A stretch of 30,090 nucleotides of DNA. Source: Paraglomus occultum (lineage: Eukaryota > Glomeromycota > Glomeromycetes > Paraglomerales > Paraglomeraceae). Positions 24,442 through 30,090 of this stretch are shown one piece after another. Every line of letters begins with the position of its first letter. Within the stretch, counting starts at the first letter, position 1. The position numbers and the translations under genes were made by a program. Below the pieces are notes generated by a model that saw only the letters and a program-made list of their open reading frames with translations, was not told the DNA's origin and did no database searches. The stretch lies in contig CAJVPJ010000296.1 in the NCBI GenBank assembly GCA_910592205.1, forward strand, positions 1 through 30,090. The letters run 5' to 3'.

Positions 24442-25467
24442 TTGTGTATTCAATGTTTTTTTACAAACTTAACAACAACAGTATAATATACCAATACAAA
24501 ATTTATATGTTGGATTTATGTTATTATTTAAACTGTTAAGATTGACCTAAATTGTATTTTATTTTGAAACTGCCATTATTTATTATTACAGTTGAAAGCT
24601 GGTAGGTATTATTAGCAATAGTAATAGGTGATTAGCATGGATTTTTATTTTGATATACAAGGTATACAATATAAATATATTATTACTATTATTGGATAAA
24701 TATTAAATTGTGCTAATATAAGCGTTCCGGAATTATAATAAATCAGACAAAATAGTATAAGTAATTGACAGAGAATTGATGAACAAATTTGATAGTAATG
24801 GTTTTAGCTGTCTTTATCAAACACACATTTGGTAATAGTAATAGTAAGCTATTCAAACCATCTATTAAATGTTACTTTGAAAATTCTGGCACATGTTATA
24901 GTTTCTGTAATAGTAATACTAATACTATGAGCATCAACCACCAATGCCACATTCAAGTTTCTTTAGTATTAGCTGATCTGGATGTAGATGTGCATTACAC
25001 AACATGTTTATAGTTTAGTAGACCATTGAGGAACGCGATAATTTTCAACAAAATAAAAATACTCATGTTCTGTAAATAAGAAACTATTGCAAGGAACTTT
25101 TATTCCCAAAGTGCTCACTAACGCCCAGTTTAAGTACATGCAGAGGAAGAGAATATGATGATTTTATTGGGAAGGGGGTGGGAAATGTATTCTATTCCTT
25201 GTCAGTATAAGTATTAGTATTAATATTAATGGGAGATTGTATTCTGTCTGTTACTATTAGGGGAATCCAGTACCAGGGGGATAAGTGGGTCTAGTTGTGT
25301 ATCTATTGTGTGGAGGAAGAGGAGACGTCCTAATAGTTGACAGTTGTGAGGGGGTTAAATAAGAAACAGTGTCTCTAATTTTAAAACCGAATTCCCAATA
25401 AATGGTTGTCCATAGGCCCACAAATTTTATATTTAATATTATAATAGTAATCCATTTGCAGACAATT
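24442..25467. other. Intergenic, AT-rich with simple AATAGTAAT-like runs
   Basis: 3' flank of the kinase-LRR gene. Short irregular repeats of the type AATAGTAATA recur near 24615, 24835, 24912 and 25445. A 74-codon frame at 24789-25013 is made largely of these low-complexity codons (NSNT) and is not convincing. Confidence 0.4.
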
Positions 25468-25752
25468 CTAGAAGAAAATATAAATAGATGTCTTGTTAGT
25501 CAATGTACTTTGTAACATATTATCATGACGAAGGCAATTGATAACGCGAGACTTTTCTTCGGGCGTATCTGTTTCTCTCCACTGCGCAGCCAAGTCGGCC
25601 AGCAGATTTACCGAAATTACATAAAGAAGCCTTTTAATTAAGCCTTTATTACGTTTGTCAAGTGAAACAGACTTATCGAACCGTTGGACGGATTTTTAAA
25701 AAGAAAAAATAAACGTAGAAAAGATTTCAGCCGACTTAAGCGATGTTGTCAT
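25468..25752 (-). CDS. Possible small gene or gene remnant
   Basis: An ATG at 25752 starts MTTSLKSAEIFSTF, then a TAA follows after a T-rich stretch, and the same frame reopens for 76 codons to the stop at 25468. The second part has strong coding character (NLLADLAAQWRETDTPEEKS, VINCLRHDNML). An intron with donor AC|GTTTAT and acceptor AAAAG|G would skip the stop and keep frame, giving about 66 residues. Without it the locus is a pseudogene. I do not recognise the family. Confidence 0.35.
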
Positions 25753-26286
25753 ATTAATATGGTCCGGGTAAAAGTCGTGTGCGACTTTAATAACTATAAC
25801 TTTTTTCAATTTTAGACGAGTGAATAACCATCTTTATATAGTACGTCACTTGTTTGAAACGTCTCTATTCCCGAGCCAGAGCCAGCGAAGTGCTGCTTCG
25901 TAATAACTGAAAAGACATGTGGAGTATCGGGATACAATGATATCGGCGCAGAAATATACTAATACAGTTATACGGATGATATTTCATTGTCAATTTCCCA
26001 GTTTGCAAAGTTCGTGTAAATGAAAAATAATTTCCTAGAAGCTGCATACTAGTACATTACTTTTACAGTTCGGTTAGAATGATATTTGCGCGCAAAGTTG
26101 GATGCCAACCTTTATTTAGTAAGATGGCTTTCTCGATATAGCAAACGCCTGTGCTTTTAGTCAAATTAAGACAATTCCGGCTACGCCATTCGACGTTAAA
26201 GCCGCAGTTATGTTTGGAGATAATATAAACGCGGTTGGGTTTTTTGAACGTAACTTGACTTCTCGCGCCGAATTTTCCAGAACACC
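25753..26286. other. Promoter region of Ku80
   Basis: No coding frame. Contains the upstream region of Ku80 and, on the other strand, of the possible small gene at 25468-25752. Confidence 0.4.
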
Positions 26287-29200
26287 ATGGTGTGTAAAGA
26301 ACTGCTAGCCTTTGACATTGACAATGTAGATAATTTGCGATGCAAATAACGAAGTTTTGAAATCCATTAGTCCAAAAAAGCTACAGCCTATGTCATTGAT
26401 GTCTCACCGTCAATGTGGCAAGCGCCTACCGCGGATGATTCGCTTCCAATTGAATTAGCAAAGAAGGCTGTTGTAGGATTGCTTGATGTGAAAGTAATTC
26501 ATCCACTTGATACGTCTTCTACAAAGCGGTTGCATCGTTTTCGTGAATTAACATTAACTCTGGCTGTGGATAAATCTTTACCATAGCTGTTAGCGAATGC
26601 TAAAACAGATATCACATCAGTTTTAGCTGTTGGGACAGATGGTAAGTTTACTATTGATAGGTCAACCTAGTGAGCCGTCGAACAGGCGTAACTCGCATGT
26701 TTTTTATGTAGATACTGATTACGGGCCGATTGAAGACTTTGATGAGGATTACGAACATATCAAAGTCATAACTGGGTTGGAAATGCCAACATTGGATTTA
26801 CTACGCACGGTACAGCACCAACTTCCACAAGGAAATGCGCCTGGAAATTGTATGTTTTTATATGTACATGTGTCAAGCTAGTTGCTGAATTCTCACCGAT
26901 TGTGAATGTGTTTGCTTCTTATAGGTCTTGATGGGATATCAGCAGCGATCGAGATAATTAAAAGACATTGCAGACATCTAAAGTACGAGAAAAAAATCTT
27001 TCTCATGACAGATGGAGAATCTCCAATGTCCAGCATACGACTACAGCAAATAGTTGATGAGCTAAGAAATAATGGAATTGAGATTTTTGTTCTGTTAGTA
27101 TATCTTTCCTTTTACAAGACATGATAACATAATTACAAATATTCAGATACTCTAACAATTAATCAATTCTTTGTCAAAAGCGGTATCGGATTTAGTGATC
27201 CTGATGAGGATACAAATGATCCAAGCAAATCACAAACAAAAGTATGTCAAAGAACTCGGATTAGCTTCTACCATCTCTGATATTAATAATTTAATTAACA
27301 ATCGACATAGCTTGCAAACGAAGATCTGTTCCGTGATCTCGTCAGTCGAGCTCCTGGGAGCAGTTATATCACCCCGATGGACAGCGCTTTGGAGGAAATT
27401 TCCCAACCGTATGTGCGTCCAGTCCGCCCAACTCCACTATATCGCGGAGCTCTCACCATTAGTAATAAAAACGAATATGGCGATTCGGCTCTGGGTGTTA
27501 ATGTAACTATGTATGCCCGCACGAAAAAAGCCAGTCTCCCATCATTCAAGAAATGGTCTGTACTAGCTGAAAATGCGCAAGATAACCAACAGAAAACGCA
27601 CGAGGTTTTGCGAACTTACTCGTATACTGTCTGGGATGATGAAAACGGTGTGGAAGTTCATGTTGACAAGGAAGATTTAATGAAAGCATATCCTTATGGA
27701 GCGACGCTGGTACCAGCTCAGAATTTTGATGAAGAGCAATTTAAGCTAGATACGAATATGGCTTTAGACATTCTTGGATTTGTTAGAGTTACTGAGGTGG
27801 AGTGTAAATTGTCATCATTCGTACTGATATAAGAGCATCTGCATATTGCTAACGTTATTCTTTTGAAATGCGTGAGTAGATAAACAAAGACTTATTTCTT
27901 GGTGAAACGCTATCGATAGTCCCTCAGAAAGAAGATCGCGCATCAGCACTTGCATTCTCTGCACTTGCACACGCCATGTATGAAAAGAATTTAATAGGAT
28001 TGGCTAGATTTGTCAAAAGGATTCGCGGCCCTCCCGTAATGCTCGGCTTAATCCCACATATTACAGCCGAAAGAGAACTGATATATGGTTACATGGTAAC
28101 TTCACCCTGTAGATGCATACGTCTTTTTAGGATTACAATTCGTTTTCCGTACTCTGATGACTCACGAGACATATTTAATAACAGCTGCCGTTTAACGAAG
28201 ACATCCGTTATTACGAATTTCCTCCACTCGATCGAGTACAGAGTCAAAAGGGCGAAATCAGATCTGATCACCCCTTACTTCCCTCGCCCGAATTGTCTGA
28301 CAAGATGCGACAGTTTATAGAGCAGATGGATCTTATGAATGTTCCCGATGAAGATGGGCAAGTTTAACGAGCTGTCTCGGAAAGGAATTATTGTTAATCA
28401 GACCCTAACTGACGTGAATTTTGACACTTAGAGAGCCGACGGAATATCTACACAAAAAGCAATTTAATCCAACAGCTGTTTTAATTAAAAAATCAGTCAA
28501 CCATAGGGCGTTAAATCCGGGTGCTGAATTACCTCCTCCAGACGAATCAGTACTCTCTATTCTGAAACCACTACCGGACATGATTAATAGAAACCAATCG
28601 CTGGCAGATGAATTAGCCGAATTGTGTGATATAGTGAAAAGTATGTAGACATCAACAATCTGCATGTCTTTTGAAGACGCTTATATCGACAAGGTTTTGT
28701 GTTCATAATCCAGGTCAGGAGAAACAAAAAAGAAGTAGACGAGACCGCGGCGAGGAAGTAGAGGAGGAGGAAGTCGACATTGATGAACTCTTTGCACTTG
28801 CAAGTGATGAGCAGTCCAAACGAACGCGGCGAGAAGAAGGGTCGGGTAGTTCTATGACTGTAGGAAGGGAAGATCCGATAAGGGATTTCGAGGCGATGGT
28901 TGCTTATAGGGCCGAGGATTTAGTAACTACAGGTATAGTATTAAATAAATGTTTTGACGCAAAGTGAAGCTAGTTCATAAGTCTCCCTTTATTAATAGCC
29001 GTGGAACAGATGTGTGCCGTCATTAAGGAATTTATCTCTGGGGACGACTTGGAGAAGCATGCATTGGCATTAAACTGTATTAAAGTATTGCGAAATGCTT
29101 GCACAAAAGTAAGTTATGTTAATTAAGATCCAAGTTACCACGAAAGTTCTCAATCTTTAATATCGACCATATTGATACAGGAAAACGAATCCGATACATT

Positions 29201-29551
29201 CAATAATTTCCTTCGTGAACTACGGGACATCTGTTTACATGCTGAAGCTCCAAGAACAGATTTCTGGAATCAAATTCTTCAAGAACAAATCTCTTTAATT
29301 AGTACTGATGAAGCGATTGATAGTAGTACTTCAATCAATGAAGCTCAACAGGTAATTGGTTGACGTTTAGTTGTCATAACGTCTCTCGATATGTTTACAG
29401 CAAACTAATACGGTTCTGTATTTTGTAGTTCTTGCAATCCGCGTCTTCATCCCATCAGGATGTGGTACGTTAACACTGAGCGTTTTTTTATAACATCGAA
29501 GAGTATTATCGTTATTTACGCACAATCTTTTAGGAGATGTCAGACGTTTGA
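26287..29551 (+). CDS. KU80: Ku80 subunit of the DNA end-binding complex, 15 exons
   Basis: With Ku70 it forms the ring that binds DNA double-strand ends, starts non-homologous end joining and protects telomeres. Exons: 26287-26289, 26371-26493, 26587-26641, 26712-26849, 26925-27093, 27181-27241, 27311-27796, 27880-28095, 28185-28357, 28432-28640, 28714-28932, 28999-29108, 29181-29351, 29429-29464, 29534-29551; 728 residues, the usual Ku80 size. The vWA domain starts SKKATAYVIDVSPSMWQ and continues through FLMTDGESPMSSIRL and IEIFVLGIGFSDPDEDTND. The Ku core follows (FVRVTE, LARFVKRIRGPPVMLGLIPH, LPFNEDIRYYEFPPLDRV), then the arm (QFIEQMDLMNVPDEDGEPTE, HRALNPGAELPPPDESVL). A basic/acidic linker leads to the C-terminal helical domain (EDPIRDFEAMVAYRAEDLV, NNFLRELRDICLHAEAP, DFWNQILQEQISLI), the region that recruits DNA-PKcs in animals. 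Stop codons in single frames fall inside introns, so the gene is intact. Confidence 0.95.
28358..28431 (+). other. GC-AG intron in Ku80
   Basis: The 74-nt intron begins GCAAGT after GATGG and ends ACTTAG. A CTAAC-type branch site (ACCCTAACTGACG) lies about 30 nt before the end. Splicing restores GAT GGA GAG, in phase with both flanking exons; no GT donor nearby keeps the frame. Confidence 0.8.
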
Positions 29552-29723
29552 GCTCACGACTATTTTGCAGAATTAAGAAATTGAATAATGGCTAATTGCA
29601 AGACTTGCCAATAAAATGATGCTGTTTTCAACGGTGTAATTTTCGAAGACGATAATTGATGGAGCAAATGCAAAAATATTTACCGTAAATAGTGCTTGAC
29701 ATTAAATCTGTCACAATTCGCAT

Positions 29724-30090
29724 CTATTCTCTAATGTTATCTCCCTTCACTGTCATCTTCTCCTTTATTTCATATATTTCTAACTCCTTATCGATAGTCT
29801 CTAATTTCTTCCTTAACAAAGCCTCATACTCCTCGTCACTCAGTTTTCTGACAGGAGTCCATTTCAATCGACTTAACTGATCAAACATTCGATCAACTAT
29901 AGTACCCCCAACTTGATGTTCCGGCTCTGGTTGTGTTGGATTGACTCGCAAATCAGATGATGACATGCTCTCGAGAATGAGTCTTTGGCGATATCTATAA
30001 AGAAATGTGTATAACGTTTGGCCACATCCGCAGATGACTGAAAAGCCTACGGTGCCACGTAAAGCATACGTTGGACCTCCTAGAGAAGTG
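29724..30090 (-). CDS. Partial small membrane protein, runs off right edge
   Basis: The frame is open from the window edge to the stop at 29724 (about 120 codons). The part before the ATG at 29966 is also coding-like: GPTYALRGTVGFSVICGCGQ is a glycine-rich hydrophobic helix, followed by LYRYRQRLILES. The C-terminal part is soluble and charged, with KWTPVRKLSDEEYEALLRKK and a predicted coiled coil. The shape (one small-residue helix, basic loop, charged helix) recalls small fungal mitochondrial membrane proteins, but I do not recognise the family. The true start or an earlier exon lies outside the window; a possible acceptor (TTCTCTAG) sits at 30081-30088. Convergent with Ku80, with 172 bp between stops. 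Confidence 0.6.
   Translation of the reverse strand, partial: TSLGGPTYALRGTVGFSVICGCGQTLYTFLYRYRQRLILESMSSSDLRVNPTQPEPEHQVGGTIVDRMFDQLSRLKWTPVRKLSDEEYEALLRKKLETIDKELEIYEIKEKMTVKGDNIRE

Noticed and set aside
24789-25013. 74-codon frame rich in N, S and T
   Set aside because: Built from the local AATAGTAAT-type simple sequence; no coding support.
26584-26586. In-frame TAG that would make Ku80 a pseudogene
   Set aside because: It is the 3' splice site of an intron starting at 26494 (GTAATT); removal joins two conserved blocks in phase.

Overview
The window is nuclear DNA of a fungus, AT-rich and dense in short spliceosomal introns (most about 55-160 nt, GT-AG). Nearly every real gene is cut into several exons, so single open frames show only pieces. 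The mix of conserved eukaryotic housekeeping genes with an MLKL-like pseudokinase/Sel1 protein, a kinase fused to NLRC3-type leucine-rich repeats, and Tc1-type transposon debris is typical of Glomeromycotina (arbuscular mycorrhizal fungi such as Rhizophagus) or a close Mucoromycota relative. That placement is inference. Exon models were built by hand from splice sites and reading phase; each listed exon set closes in frame.

Layout. 1-2915: mostly non-coding, with a decayed kinase-like gene fragment (about 591-945) and a broken Tc1/mariner transposase (2025 to about 2430). 2915-6074 (-): SLS1-family mitochondrial protein, 11 exons. 6614-7404 (+): orphan single-pass membrane protein, 3 exons. 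8203-8852 (+): small acidic tail-anchored protein resembling Mim2 of the mitochondrial outer membrane. 9002-9538 (-): ribosomal protein eS21 with a 10-nt microexon. 10200-13709 (-): SEC18/NSF, 14 exons, with an unusual Q/Y/G/P repeat at the N-terminus. 13858-16191 (-): MLKL-like four-helix domain, pseudokinase and Sel1 repeats. 16818-17861 (+): F-box-like protein. 18560-19957 (-): Mss51-type COX1 regulator without the zinc/heme-binding cysteines. 20114-20467 (+): COX14-like protein, sharing a 156-bp divergent promoter with the Mss51-type gene. 20866-21386 (-): ATP synthase subunit g. 21750-24441 (+): active-looking kinase fused to 18 leucine-rich repeats of 28 residues. 25468-25752 (-): possible small gene. 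26287-29551 (+): Ku80, 15 exons, including an ATG-only first coding exon and a GC-AG intron. 29724-30090 (-): partial membrane protein running off the right edge.

How they fit together. Five of about twelve genes act in mitochondria, and three of them (SLS1, the Mss51-type gene, COX14) belong to the pathway that makes and assembles Cox1. The MLKL-like pseudokinase and the kinase-LRR receptor lie 5.6 kb apart. Together they resemble the parts of a sensor/executioner signalling pair, though a functional link is only a hypothesis. SEC18, eS21 and Ku80 are single-copy housekeeping genes that make the identification of the region firm.
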